Source of the DNA: Stachybotrys elegans
Taxonomy: Eukaryota > Ascomycota > Sordariomycetes > Hypocreales > Stachybotryaceae
Direction: 5' to 3'
Length of the DNA stretch: 64,000 bases
NCBI GenBank assembly: GCA_020746835.1
Contig: JAGPNK010000031.1
Coordinates: 124,001 to 188,000, forward strand
The position numbers and the translations under genes were made by a program. Below are positions 1 to 12,348 of this stretch, in pieces. The notes beneath the pieces were generated by a model. It had not been told where the DNA came from. It made no database searches and saw only the letters and a program-made list of their open reading frames with translations. Position 1 is the stretch's first letter. Each line of letters opens with the position of its first letter.

Positions 1-2225
1 TGGAGAAGCCTTCTCTCAAACGAAGGCTCTTTCTTGCACGGCGAGGTGACGATGCAAGACTGGATCTTGCAGGAGGGAGAGCGCGTGGTCTGGCTTGGCT
101 TGGCTTGGCTTAGGCGGGAAGAAGGCCTGTCGCGAAGTGTCGACGGGATGGTGACACACGGGTCCAGGCACGCGCACCCAGAGAAGAACAGATGCCGATT
201 TGATCGCCCAGCAGTTAGGGAGTGCCTTGCTTGGATGGCACTGTCGGTTGCCGCCTATATCAAAGGGGCTGTGCTGTCTTAGCGCCAACAAAAAAGGAAA
301 GGAAACCGCTGAAGGCCATTCACCACCGCAAGCCCCCCAGACTTTCTGGCAAGCTGTTTCCTGTACTCATCTCAGCGGTGTGAAGTCTCTGAGCCACCCT
401 GCGCTGTTGAAGTGGTTGGATCCCCAATCTCGTCCCCGGAGGAACGAAACAACTTGTATCCTTCTGGATATAGAGGGATGTGGATGTGGGTCTCCCACCC
501 TCCTTGCTCAAGCGCGTGATGCCAAGTTCCGTTAGAGCTCAGACGCGGTGCCATGGATTTCTTTTTCTGAAAAAGAGAGACGAGGAAGCCCTTGGCAGAT
601 ATGGCCTCAACTTCAGTCCAAACAACGCGCAAACGACTATTGGGAGGGTGATCATGTTCAGTTGGACAAGACGGTCTTGATGAAAAAGACGGCGAACCCA
701 AAGCACCCCCAAGCCATGCTTGACACAAAATATATCCAGAAGCTTCGGCCGAGGGGCAAAATCCACTGGAGAGCCATTCGACAAGGGCTCAGGTATTTGG
801 GACCGTGCCAGTTGCGATTAGCAACCTATGTAGTCCGAGATAGATCTCTTATGCCTTGCGAACGATAGTGGCAACGAGGACATGCATGGTCTTTCTTTGC
901 CGTCTCGTCTCACTGTAGCTTCCGGAGTTGGCCGGGCCAGCTTCTCGACTATTGCCCGGATTGGCCTTCGGTTTTGTTCTCGTTTCCGGATTCGATATCG
1001 CCGTCGTCGTCTCGCAAAATAATTCCGCGTTGTTCGAGTATCTCTTCATCCTCAGGCTGAGCCTACACGCGAGCGCCAGCTATCCACGGCTTCTCCGAGG
1101 CGTCCATATGCTCGACATTCACGGTACAATGGACCGATATTGTATGTCGCGGTTTCGGGGCTTATGTTAAACGGATGTAGAGTACTAGGTATTCGCCAGC
1201 ATTAGAGTTTCTGTTGGAAACCAAGTCCAGGATTTTGTATATAGAAACTTACAATTCGAGAGCACAGCCTTGCCTTCCTGATTTTTCGCCGCGGTCCTAT
1301 CTATTCGTCGGAGCCATTCTAGATTGGACTGGTGATACTGAAACAGTTGTAACTTCAGCCTGGGCAGAGACGTACCGCTCTGTTGATGGTGCTCCCGTTC
1401 AATGCAAGCGTGGCCACATTCCATCGGTCCACGGAACCTTGGACAACCTGGAAGCTTCTTTCGTGTACTGGGTCGCACGGGCACTGCTGCCTCCGCTGTT
1501 GCTTTTCTTCACTTGCCCTGTTGTTTTCCAGTCGTCGATTCTCCGGCATTTCGGGAATTCGGTCGCGATATGGTTCTTGTTGTTATACAGCAAGTAGGTA
1601 AAGAATCGATTCCATCGCGAGATTCCATCGCGAGACTGGGAACCAGGAATACAGTCCAACTACCCAAGGCCACCCCCCACCAACGCGACACATTACTCGA
1701 GCAATTAGGATTGACCTGTAGCCGTGCCGCCTGAACTAACCCGAATAGGATCACTCCCTTGATAACCAAGCCATGTCGACCTGCGGCCTTGAGCGTGGTT
1801 CCACCTGCAAGCAACCCCCTTGTGCAGGATGCATGAATTGTTGGTGCTGACTTTCGATCTAATAACTTCTGGTTCACTTGTCACTGTAGCCTGGTGTTGT
1901 CCAGGCGGCTCCCTGCAAGGAGGTGAGGGTCCTGCGTTGTGACAAGGGATGAGGGATATTACAGTACATAACATCTTCTTCGTGTCAACTTCATCGGCGA
2001 TCAATGCTTCGCTTCATCAGGTGGCTTGGCTGCCTAGTTAGACTGCTTATTAGCTACCTACCTTCTTCGCACTGGGGGTTGATACTACCACTCATGATTA
2101 TGGTGGACATACCTGGTGCATTCCTCATCTTGCGGCATGTACAGGACTGGACTCTAGTTCCACCAGGATTGTAGGTAATGCTGTCATCCGCTTGACTCCC
2201 TGTTTATCCCCATGCCTACACCTGC
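1..2225. other. Stretch without a supported gene
   Basis: Both strands hold only short overlapping open frames (under about 130 codons). None has a recognisable domain, codon pattern or convincing splice signals. The last part is the upstream region of the STE23-like gene. I see no RNA gene or mobile-element end here. Confidence 0.6.
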
Positions 2226-2305
2226 GGCTGCCTTACCTGCCTTACCTGCCTTACCTGCCTTGCCTTGCCCTGCCCTGCCCTACCTTTCCCTGCCCTGCCT
2301 TGTTG
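2226..2305 (+). repeat. CT-rich simple repeat upstream of the protease gene
   Basis: A 9-bp unit (CTTACCTGC) is repeated about three times and decays into TGCC/CCTGCC runs. Pyrimidine-rich tracts just before the start codon are common in fungal promoters and 5' UTRs, so this may be part of the promoter of the gene starting at 2432. Confidence 0.6.
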
Positions 2306-2431
2306 CCTTTCCTCCCCTAGCTACCACGGATCCGTTGCCATTACATTGGATTGTACATCTGCTATTAACGAACGCACTCACTCATGCTGCATATCTCACC
2401 ATATATTCTATCACTCACAGCACCTCCTCCA

Positions 2432-5400
2432 ATGTCTATCTCTCAGCCCAACGACCCGGGCTTGGCCCATAGGCCGTCACCTGCTGTGCTTTCGACGAAT
2501 CACCTTGAGAAGTCGTCTCTTGACAATCGTGATTATCGTGTCATGCGACTGGAGAATGAGCTCGAGATTCTACTCGTTCACGACCCAGAAACCGACAAGG
2601 CCAGCGCTGCCCTCACTGTCGGCACGGGATACTTCAGTGATGAAAATGGTATGCCTGGCATAGCACATGCCGTCGAACATGTAAGAATCCAATCTGTCCA
2701 CCAGGGTATCTTGATTAATATCCCCGCAGACTTCCTTCATGGGCACCAAAAAATATCCGATTGAGAATGAGTACAGCCAATATGTGTCGTCGAACTCAGG
2801 AGACCACAACGCATGCACCACGGACACTTTTACCAGCTATTTTTTCGATGTAGCCGCCAGACCAGCCAACGATGAGGAGCCGTCCGATACCAACCCCTCT
2901 CCTTTACGCGGTGCGCTGGACCGATTTGCACAATTCTTCATCGAGCCGCTCTTTCTCTCGAGCACCCTTGATCGAGAGCTGCGGGCAGTCGATTCCGAGA
3001 ACAAGAAGAATTCACAGAATGACTACTGGCGCCTTGGCCAGCTTGAGAGGTCGCTCTCTAATCCTAAGCACCCGTACGGCCACTTCCCCACGGGTAATAT
3101 GGAGGTTCTCAAGACTAAGCCCGAGGCCGAGGGTATTAACGTTCGCGATAAGTTCATCGAATTCCATGATAAGAAATACTCCGCGAATCTCATGAAGCTC
3201 GTCGTTCTTGGACGGGAATCCCTCGATGTGCTTGAGAAATGGGTCGTGGAATTCTTTGCCACAATTGTGAATAAGAACCTCCCCAGAAATATATGGGATA
3301 ACGAGGTTCCCTTCCGAGAGGACGACTTGGGCATGCAGTGTTTCGCAAAGCCTGTGAAGAACTTACAGAAGCTCAATCTCTTCTTCCCCTTCATTGATGA
3401 GGAGAGCCTATACGACTCGCAACCAGGTCGATACATCAGTCATTTGATCGGTCACAAAGAGCCTGGAAGCATCATGTGCTGTATAAAGGCTAAGGGCTGG
3501 GCCAATGATCTTTCTGTTGTGTCTTGCCCTGTCTGTCCTGGTACGGCCAATATATTTGAGGTTGAGATCAAACTGACAGAAGAGGTAAAACTCGCAAAAG
3601 CTGGAATCTGGACCGACGCTAACTATACACAGGGCTTGAAGAACTATCCAGAGATTCTCAAGATCTTCTTCCAGTATGTCTCTCTCTTGAAGGAAACGCT
3701 TCCTCAGGAGTGGATTTTCACGGAGCAACAGACAATGGCAGACATCGGTTTCAGGTTCCAGGAGAATGAACCCGCCAGCGAATTCACTAGCAAAATTAGT
3801 GCAGTAATGCACGAACCTCTACCCCGGGAATGGCTACTGAGCGGCCGGAGCCGACTGCGAAAGTTTGATCCCAAGCTCATCGAAACTGCCTTAGCTCAAA
3901 TCCGCCCAGACAACTTCTGTATGACAGTTGTATCCCGAAACTTCCCCGGCAATTGGGACAAGAAGGAAAAATGGTACGGAACTGAATATCGATATGAGAA
4001 AATCCCCGACGACCTCATGAATGCTTACAAGGAAGCGGCCGCTATATCGCGTGAGGGGCGCTTCTCGGAACTCCACCTACCACACAAGAACAAGTTCATC
4101 CCCAGCAAACTCGAGGTCGAAAAGAAGGAAGTGGCTGAACCAGCACTTGCTCCTTGTGTTTTGCGGAATGACACAGTTATACGGACATGGTGGAAGAAGG
4201 ACGATACTTTCTGGGTCCCTCGCGCCAACGTCATTGTACGCCTCAAGAGCCCAATCATCTTCGCATCTTCGGGAAATGCACTCAAAGCGAGGCTGTTCAC
4301 GGAACTTGTGGGGGATGCCCTGGAAGAGGACTCGCATTATGCCGAGCTTGCAGGCCTTCGGCACACTGTTATGGTGGATTCCCGCGGCTTGTCCTTGGAG
4401 ATCTCTGGTTACAATGACAAGCTTCACGTCCTCCTGGAACAGGTTGCGGCTACCGTGCGAGACATCGAAATCAAGGAGGAGCGATTCCTCATTGCCAAAG
4501 AGCGCCTAACTCGGGACTATGACAACTGGCTTCTGCTGTCGGCTTACCAACAAGTTGAAGACTACATGTCCTGGTTGAATGCAGAGCAGGATTACATCAT
4601 CGAGGAGCTGGCCACAGAGCTTCCCTCTATTACAGTCGATGATATCCGACTTTTCCATAAGCAAGCTCTCTCCCAGCTACATATCGAGGTCTATGCTCAT
4701 GGAAACATGTACAAGAGCGACGCCTTGAAGGTCACAGACATGGTCGAGTCGATTCTGAAACCCCGTGCTCTGCCTGGAGAGCAAGTGCCTATCATCCGAT
4801 CGCTTGTTCTGCCACCTGGATCGAATCTGGTTTACCACAAGACGCTGAAGGACCCAGACAATGTTAATCACTGTATCGAAACCTGGTACTACGTTGGTGA
4901 TAAGGGCGATAGGCAAGTCCGTGCAAAGACGCTCCTCTTTGACCAGATGGTCCACGAGCCAGCCTATGATCAGCTGAGAACTAAGGAGCAGCTTGGATAC
5001 ATTGTCTTCACCGGCATGAGAACCTTCTCAACAACGTGTGGGTTCAGGGTCCTGATACAAAGTGAAAGGACACCAGCCTATTTGGACTCGCGCATTGAAG
5101 CCTTTTTGGAGAAGGTTGGCGCCCTGCTGGAGAACATGAGCGAGGCAGACTTTGAGGGTCACAAGCGAAGCTTGATCATCAAGCGTCTCGAGAAGTTGAC
5201 AAACCTCGATCAAGAATCATCACGCCACTGCACTCAAATATCTAGCGAATATTACGACTTCGAGCAAAGTATGTCCCTGTTTCCCCTTCCCTGCCGCCTA
5301 CAAGCCCCAGGATAAGATGGGTGTATAGCAGGACCATGTGCTGACAGCTCCCAGCTCCACTAGACGCGGCTCATATCAAGCCGCTCACCAAGGCTGACAT

Positions 5401-5842
5401 GCAGGAGTTTTACAATCGCTACCTGAGCCCAGCCTCCAAGACCAGGGCACGTATTTCAGTCCATCTACACGCCCGCGGTACCAGCGAGTTGGGCAAGAAG
5501 GTGACGAGCCTGTTGATGAACTCAGACTTGCCAGATGTCCCCACGGAGAAGCGCCAGACTTTGGAGCTTCTCGAGAAGCACTTAAGACAAGTTGGAAAGA
5601 TTTCCGAGGACAAGATATCCTCCATCATGACTCAAGCCGAGGGGCTTGGTCTGAAGCAAACTTCCGATGAGGCCAACGCAGCAGACACGGCAGTAAACGG
5701 ATCCAGCGCCGCAGAAACTGCTGTGGAAATAACCGACGTTCGTCGCTACAAGGCGAGCCTCCAGGCGACCGCAGGGGCTCGTCCGTGGAAGCCTATAAGT
5801 GATTTTGAAGACGGCCCAGACACGTCACCAATTGCAGGGTAG
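2432..5842 (+). CDS. STE23/insulysin-like M16 zinc metalloprotease
   Basis: Model: join(2432..2680, 2730..5268, 5355..5842), 1091 aa. The introns are 49 and 86 nt with GTAAGA/GTATGT starts and CAG ends, and phases match. The family (insulin-degrading enzyme, yeast Ste23) cuts small peptides inside a closed chamber; yeast Ste23 helps process a-factor pheromone. The inverted zinc motif HAVEH (HxxEH) lies at residues 79-83 and is created across intron 1. The third ligand is Glu173 in AVDSE. The conserved C-terminal motif DQLRTKEQLGYIV is near residues 830-842. Length is near the family norm (about 1000-1030 aa). Oddities are A-V inside HxxEH where family members usually read F-C, and a roughly 15-residue acidic/Pro insertion after FFDVAA (about residues 127-141). 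These suggest a paralog rather than the housekeeping copy. I chose the Met at 2432 over an in-frame Met at 2384 because the extra N-terminus shows no conserved feature. Confidence 0.93.
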
Positions 5843-6286
5843 GTGGCACAGAAGGGATCATCAACGAGGAGCCAATCAAGGCAGATGCAAAGGGCAATAA
5901 AGGGGTAGAGTATAGGCATTGGCGGGGTGATTTGCATTGCCCAGGACAGAAAGCCGACATGGCGACCGAATTACTACCAATACTATAGTAGTCCAGATAA
6001 CAGAATGACAGAATAAGAATGACAGAATAAGAATGACAGAGATGGGCCCCTAGCTGCTGGCCATAGTTCCAAGTGGCCTGGTATACCGATTCATAGACCG
6101 CTGCTTCCCCCTTTTGACGCTGTGGATGTTCTAGTGCGTACCATCTATAACCACTGGTCAGCAAGGTGACGACCAAGTACAGGCAGTATAGGGAGATTGC
6201 TTACCGACTCGTGTACTTTACTTGCGAGGTGGTTTGGGTGCACTGGGCTTCACCACGCCAGTTGTGTCATAAGGGCCTCGAGGCAT
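5793..6286 (-). CDS. Candidate small spliced gene, unknown
   Basis: An ATG at 6286 (reading MPRGPYDTTGVVKPSAPKPP) opens after a CT-rich leader. The frame stops at 6218, but a GTAAAG donor at 6221 and a TATAG acceptor at 6145, with a CTGAC branch site, define a 77-nt intron. Splicing joins it in frame to a second exon (KWYALEHPQRQKGE...), giving about 138 aa ending at 5793. The end of exon 2 runs through short TTATTCTGTCA repeats and overlaps the 3' end of the protease gene, so the true stop may differ or a further intron may exist. I do not recognise the family. The first 45 or so residues look more convincing than the rest. Confidence 0.35.
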
Positions 6287-7039
6287 GATGCTTTCGAGCT
6301 GGGGGACTGGCGAGGATAGGGCAGCGAGAGAAGGAGGATGCCAGATGCCAGATGGCTGATGGCTGATGCAAGATGAGAGATGAGATGTTAGAGATAGGTA
6401 TAGGACCTGCAATAAGAAGGCGAGAATGAACGGTGAGTGATACGGTATAAGAGGCAAAAGACTGATGCAATGCAGCACTGCTTCCTTTAAATACCTTGCT
6501 AGACTGTCAAAAACTTCAAGGTAAAAGGGGCTGGATGTTCGTCTACTCGTTCCGGTTCCGGCCGCAGACGTGGCGGTCGCCCGGACCACCGAAAGGGAGA
6601 CTGTACACGTCAACCAGCAAGGGAAACGACAATGCGTGTACCTGGGATACGACCCGGCAGTCCTCGGTGTGGCGGGAGTGCCGAGTAGGCCATGCTCGAG
6701 TACTGGGATAAAGTTATCTCCGGGAACTCGGAACTTGATGGAAGGGAGGGCATTCAGCCAAACCATTGGGCCTCGACCAGGGTTTATCCTGACAAACCAC
6801 GCTTGTAATTTTACCTCTTCGGGGACGTTTCTGCCCCTAGATTCTAGACAACCCTGCAACATCGTAAATACAGCAGGGGAACCCACGGGATGAGAGGAGA
6901 GAAGCCGGAGAACTCTACACATCACCCACCTCGACAAGCCAGCACCGGGACATACTTCCGTAGCCGGGGGATGGAACTGGGTCTGAATATGAAAGGCGAC
7001 CATGCCGTATCTGGTCAACAAAGGCCGGGCCCTTGGCAT
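6287..7039. other. Stretch without a supported gene
   Basis: A 273-codon open frame on the minus strand crosses this stretch, but it has no domain, a composition unlike the real genes, and runs into the leader of the small candidate gene at 6286. I treat it as chance. CT-rich sequence near 6300-6480 (minus strand) could be that gene's promoter. Confidence 0.5.
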
Positions 7040-7600
7040 GGCCGACCAGTGAAGTGTGGCTTGCGCTTAATAATTGAATCACCGTAATCCTCCCTTCCAT
7101 GGCGGATGTCTCCTCTGCATCTCTTCATTGGAGTAGACGAGGCTTAGCGTATGCGTCTAGAGAGCGTCTAGAGAGCATGTTAGTGATCGGGACTCGGTCC
7201 CGGGGCGGAGGCAGACAAGACCGCCATGATTCCGCATCGGGCGCCACGACAAGGGTAACGCCGCCCTGGCCGCCAAGCCGTGGACGCATGGCTTGGCGCG
7301 ACGGAAATGTCCCGCGACGGCCAAGGCTTCGCGTCCCTTGCCGTTTGTGGATTGCATGGGGTGTGCTGGTGCGCACCCCGGAAAGCTTGAACAGGCCATC
7401 CATCCATCAAAGTCGACCTTTGCCGCGGGCTCAGCTGCGTTCTGTGTGCCATCATGGAATAGACCAGGCGTGCAAGAGTGGGCTGAAGGGACGTGGCGAT
7501 CCAGGATAACCCTCGGATGATCAGCGTTCATGCCGTCACCGGAGATGAGATAGCGAACGATAAATTACAACCCAGGAAGATGAACGGTGGCTGCCGTGGC
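7040..7600 (+). repeat. Dispersed repeat family 2, degenerate copy
   Basis: This shares ordered blocks with 9300-9970: TGGCTTGCGCTT near 7058, CTCATTGGA-like near 7125, GTGCTGGTGCGCACCCCGG near 7360, and CACCGGAGATGAGATAGCGAACG near 7540. The copies are diverged but collinear. No transposase frame is visible. Confidence 0.5.
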
Positions 7601-7878
7601 GTCTTCAGCCATAGCAGGGAGCACGAGTTGGGCTTTCGGCCGTCTTCATCAAACGTAGCATACCAACGGCCTCTCCATTCTCACACCTTGGATGCCATCG
7701 GAGTGCGACTGAGCTCTTCCGTCTTACCATAGGCCAGTATATGGTGTAAGTCCTACCCGTGAGCTTCCCTCTGCATATGTAGCCCTTTCTGACAATACGA
7801 CACCATGACCAGAGTTGATGCTAGATTGGATGCCGGATCCGACCAGAGCAGAAGTGCTTCTCTACCATCGATGCTACT

Positions 7879-9049
7879 ATGCAGCTACACATTGCTCCGG
7901 TTATCAGCGCCCTGGTTGGTGGCACCGTAGCGGGATGCCACATATACCATCACGTCTGCATGCGAGAGCTTCGCCTGTCGCCATACAGCTGCATGCTTGT
8001 TTGCGCTGTGGTGAGAGCTCTTGGCTCCCTCCCCGACGTTGTGAAATTACTCATGCTCCCCTTTAGATTCTGACGGCTGTAATGGACACGCTTCTCATCA
8101 CGGGCAAGTATAGTACACATACCACAGCAGCCCGTGCTAACAAAGGGTGCAGCCTACATCTCCCACTACCCTCTGAGCAGAAATGTGGCCACCCCGAAGC
8201 CCAACGACGCCTATATACCCTACGATGTCTGTATCCTACACGCTCCTGGCTTTGGATCGCGAGGCCGACTGACCAGTTACCTGTCACAGCTGCCATATGA
8301 CGCAATGGTCATCTACACGTTGGCCCAGATGTTTGCCCAACTCGCCCAGCTCGTGCTCTACTGGAACATTCTCTCCCTCATCTCTAGCACAGTGCGCATT
8401 GGGTCCTGGATTCTGGCCATATCCGTCATCGTGTTGGGTATCGCGACAATTGTGTTCGCCTCCTTATGTGCCCTCACGCCGACAGACGCGCCTGTGGGAA
8501 TCTGCTTCAACCCCAACCTCTCTTTGTGGGTATATCCCGGCATCGAGCTTCTCCTGAACTTGCTCATCGCAGTCCTCCCTCTCCACCATCTATACCCTTC
8601 ACAGACGAAAGACTGGAAATGGCTCAAGATCATCGTCTTGGCCTGTCCCCATTCAATGTATGTGTGCCGGACGGCGGAGAAGCTGTCGCAGCGAGACTGA
8701 CAGCTGCAGGGCCGCCATTTTGAGCACCCTGAGAATGGGGTTTCTATTCTACTGCTGGGCATCGGGCATCTCTCCGTGTACGTCTCGCATGGCTTGGATA
8801 TACATTTCGCTGCACTGCTAACAACAAGTAGCCAAGAATATGGCGGTCGTTTATTGCATATTCGTTGAGCGCAACCTCTTTATCATCTGCGCCTGTAGTC
8901 GCTCGGTTTACTTGGTGCTGGCGCTTCTATCCCGGTTCTTGATAAAAAAACTCTTCCTTCCAGCCTTGCCTGCCGAAAGCAACCGCAAGCCATCCAGCCG
9001 CAGCACTTATAGAATAACCGGAGGCTGTCTTGCAGTAGTCGAGGCCTAG
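7879..9049 (+). CDS. Pth11/fungal-rhodopsin-like 7-TM membrane protein, copy 1
   Basis: Model: join(7879..8010, 8067..8103, 8153..8657, 8710..8777, 8832..9049), 960 nt, 319 aa, phases consistent. Intron 2 (8104..8152) is a GC-AG intron (GCAAGT donor, GCTAAC branch site); the nearby GT alternative breaks the frame. Seven hydrophobic segments can be drawn, roughly at residues 7-28, 36-62, 90-115, 120-147, 160-185, 195-228 and 250-275. The last contains FVERNLFIICAC, which resembles the IIxACLPTLRP-type signature of the Pth11/SAT4-like rhodopsin-domain family of fungal receptors. Function unknown; likely a plasma membrane sensor by analogy. The gene at 18301 is a paralog with the same first-exon length (132 nt) and equivalent intron sites. 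The family call is moderate, the 7-TM architecture is firm. Confidence 0.83.
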
Positions 9050-9299
9050 CCAGCGATGTGGAGAGGAACCAGACTGCTCTTGTCCCCGTTCTTGTACCAC
9101 TTTATTACGTAGAAATAAACCGCGGCTATGCTGCGCTGCCTCCCCGACCTGCTACGAACACACTGCTAAAGGAGATCGCTTGTCGGGTTTGCCCACTATA
9201 CACCGGGAATGATGTTGTGACGGAAGGCAGAGGGTTTCCATGCACTGCCATGTCGTTTTTACTTGACCTGTCAATATGGACTCCCCTTTGTGTTATCGT

Positions 9300-9970
9300 T
9301 TACTTTCCCCTTTCCTTTTCCCTTTCCCTTTCTGTCTCTCAGGTGGCGGAAGTGGAAAGGACTCATCCATCACCTAAGCCGTCATCTTTTGCCCAACCAG
9401 GGTGTCCCCGTGAGACCCATCAGCCGAGCAGGTGAGATAGCTAGCCTATAACCATCGAGGCACACCCAGACACGTCTTCGGCTGAAAAGAACGGACCGTG
9501 TGCGCTGTCTGCCGACCAAAGGTGGCTTGCGCTTCCCATCCTGAGGCCACCATGATGTCGCGCATGTCTCGCTCTACATCTGCTCATTGGACCAGCCCCA
9601 AGGACTGGCGCTGACCGTGGGCGTCCGAGCAGCACCTGGGTGCTCTCTGGGGCCCAAGCAGGATCGCCAAGGTGCTTCCACATCGGGATACCAGTGCTGC
9701 ACGATATGCGGGAATCCCCCTTGGTCGCCAAGCTGCTCACATGCGCCTTGACGTGTCGGGAACGTACCGAGTCTCGATGCTAGCCCAAGAATACCTCGAG
9801 TGATTTTCCCTTTACGGGCATGTTGGTGCACATCCCGGCAAGCATGGACAAGGGGCCAACTTCGATGCCGTGTTCTTGGAACGGCGGCACGGAGCAGCTG
9901 CAGCTGCATGAGCGATGGTGTGGGGAGGGAGGGAAGGATGATTCAGGATGAGATAACGAACGGCAAAGCA
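9300..9970 (+). repeat. Dispersed repeat family 2, most complete copy
   Basis: It begins in a CCCTTTCC pyrimidine tract followed by AGGTGGCGGAAGTGGAAAGG and ends with GGCATGTTGGTGCACATCCC (about 9818) and GATAACGAACGGCAAAG (about 9952). Similar ordered blocks occur at 7040-7600, 20850-21200, 27320-27620 and, inverted, at 16740-16870 and 28030-28260. No open frame of note, no clear terminal repeats. Confidence 0.55.
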
Positions 9971-10110
9971 GGAAAGAAGCAAGCTCAACCGCGATTGCGT
10001 TGCGCCTTTAGCCGTCCCAGAATTCCAGCCCTTCTCCCCTCCATGCACATCCCGCTCGACTCGACTCGAGAGATAAGGATAAAGATGGGATAGAATGGCG
10101 ACTCCGCCAA

Positions 10111-10123
10111 CCCCCCCCCCCCC
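10111..10123 (+). repeat. Poly-C tract (13 C)
   Basis: An uninterrupted run of 13 C about 200 bp upstream of the DUF1752/DUF3295 gene. Length in such runs is unreliable in assemblies. Confidence 0.9.
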
Positions 10124-10325
10124 AGATTGGTTACCCTGGCCTCCCTTTAATTGCTCTCCGCATCTCCACGTCGTTCGTTGTCTTTCTTGTCCCTTCGGTT
10201 CTCTTGTTCTCCTTCCCTTACATCTTGAGGGTATCGCTACCGTTTCTCTGCCTGGCCTACGAGCGATTCTTCTTGCTTTCCTACTTTAACCTGTCCCAGG
10301 GACCTCCCATTGACACATTGCCAAT

Positions 10326-12068
10326 ATGCCGTACCGCCTAGATACGCACGTTTTGACGGTGGACGCCAATGTCATACATAAGGTTGACACGGCTAATCCT
10401 GCCAATCTATACAGCATGTGGACTGGTAAAGCTCTGCAATTCCATTACTCCCCAAGAAAGCTCATTGACGCCTGTTCTAGTATTTTCCCGCTGCGCAGAC
10501 TCTGTCGAACAAGGCCGCCGCTTGGAGAATCTAAGCTGGCGCCTGTGGCAGAGAGAACAGCTTGTTGAGACCGAGGACAAGCCTGCTCCCGTCTCTACTC
10601 TCAATACCGCTTCCCGAACCCTCCCCCTCGTCCCCGAATGCAGTTCTACAAATCCTCCACCACTGTCGGGGAGCGTAGATACACTGGTTGATGACGACCT
10701 TGCCGAGTCGGCATCCCAGGAGATTGCCCCCCCAGAATCCTCCGCCAGGACTCCTCTATAAGTCCAAGTAGGCGCGACCGCCACATCAGCTCCGACGACT
10801 TCGAGAAGATGATTGTCTCTATCGTCAAGGACAGGGTACCCCTCTCCCCATCTATCACCCAGACATCTCTTCCCATGGCTCGCAAGGAAGCCTCTCGACC
10901 CCTCCCGACCCTGGAGCGATCCGGATCGACCACCACCACCGACTCCCAATCGCCATCCAAGACCTCGGAGCAGGCTTCTGAGCTCTCTCAGTCGCCTCTC
11001 CAGGAAGCTCCTCGCACCACCGTCGTTCGCGGCTTCTCTCCCTCCCAGGCCTCCTTCACCCGAGACTCCCCCCTCAAGTCTCACGATATCCCAGAGCCTA
11101 CGTCGACACCTGCACCCAAGCCCGTCCAGTCCAAGAACAAGTCCTCCATGTGGACTCTTGGCGGCTCCTGCTCCTCCAGTGAGCTTGGCCACAGCGTGGA
11201 GACTCGCACCGTCGCAGCCCCAGTCAGCAAGAAGCCTGTCTTCCAGATTGGCGGCTCCGCCGAGGAGGGTGGCTCTCTCAAGAGCGCCATGCACTCGGCT
11301 CGCTCTCCTCTGCGGCAGGAGAAGCAGGCGTCGTTTGCCAACGTCGTCACCACCCGCACCATTGCCTCTGGGGCCGCCGTCGACTCCGACTCGGAGCCCG
11401 AGTACGTCGACGAGAGCGCCATCGACGACGACTCCTCGGACTGGGAGGACTCCCTTGAGGATAGTGGCAAGTCGAGCATGGACGATGAGTTCTTCCAGCG
11501 TATTGAATGTAAGGCCAACCTGACCTCGCGCCCCTCCCTCATCACCCTCATGCTGGCCCAGAGCAAGCGCGCCAAGAACCTCGGAAACCACGCCTCGCAA
11601 TCCACCTCTGCCATTCCCCGTGCTCGCATGGCCCCTTCGCTGGCCGCATCCCCCAACGATTCGGACGAGGCGCCCCTCATGATGAAGCGCATGCGTCAGT
11701 CCACCCTCAAGCCCATCATCGAGGCCCCCCGCGCCCCCATCCCTCGCTCAGCTGCCCGACCCATCGCTCTCACCTCCAACCATACCTACGCTCAGGTGGC
11801 CGTCTCCCCACGCACCACCCGCCGCAACATGCTGGCCACGGAGTTTACCGAGTCTCTCCGTCGCCACCTCCTCTGGGAGCGCCAGCAAAAGTCCTCCACT
11901 GCCAATGCTGTCCTCAAGCGTCGTCACACTTCCCATGACGTCGCCAACCTCAAGCAGTACCCTGAGCGTCACTGCCTCAAGCCCAGCGAGGACGTCAACG
12001 CCAGCAGCCGGAACCAATACTTTTCTATGGAGCACGCTTTTAATGGTTACCACTCCAGGGGGTGGTAG
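10326..12068 (+). CDS. AreA-like GATA-type N-terminus (DUF1752) / DUF3295 regulator, frame broken once
   Basis: Exon 1 is 10326..10425, intron 10426..10480 (GTAAAG...CTAG), exon 2 from 10481. The first 60 or so residues carry the DUF1752 signature (VDTANPANLYSMWT joined to VFSRCADSVEQGRRLENLSWRLW), found at the N-terminus of AreA-type nitrogen regulators and related fungal proteins. The rest is DUF3295, with the conserved MWTLGGS block and the C-terminal block NMLATEFTESLRRHLLWERQ ... GYHSRGW. Likely a nuclear regulatory or signalling protein; no DNA-binding zinc finger is present. The frame changes at the seven-C run near 10728-10734: exon 2 reads SASQEIAPP in one frame and continues PRILRQDSS in another. 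One missing C explains the shift and would give about 562 aa. The large minus-strand frame opposite (10407-11600) is a shadow. Confidence 0.9.
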
Positions 12069-12348
12069 ATTTCTTCTCAATGGCCTGACAATCGCCACAC
12101 CTCAAGGTCTACGGATCGTTACTTGTTACCTTGGCTGACACTCTTTACCTATACTACCCCTATTCCTTTTCCCTCCTTTGTCTTTGAGCTCTCTCTTATC
12201 TTTTCTTCTCCCTCTTTCCTGTGATATACTGACAATGATCTAAGTAGATGATCGCCCTACATAGCTTATACTTTTTAACTTGTGGTTGATCTTGTTCCAG
12301 CCTTTTCGTTGGTTGTGTATCTTAGCGGTGGATAAGGCAGTCTGGCTG

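Noticed and set aside
5269..5354. Stop in the protease frame as evidence of a truncated gene
   Set aside because: The region is a standard 86-nt intron and the C-terminal exon joins in phase.
6218..7039. 273-codon minus-strand ORF
   Set aside because: No domain, no codon pattern, and its end overlaps a better small spliced candidate.
10407..11600. 397-codon minus-strand ORF
   Set aside because: Exact antisense of the conserved DUF3295 gene; Gly/Arg/Leu-rich composition is a shadow of the Ser/Pro-rich sense strand.
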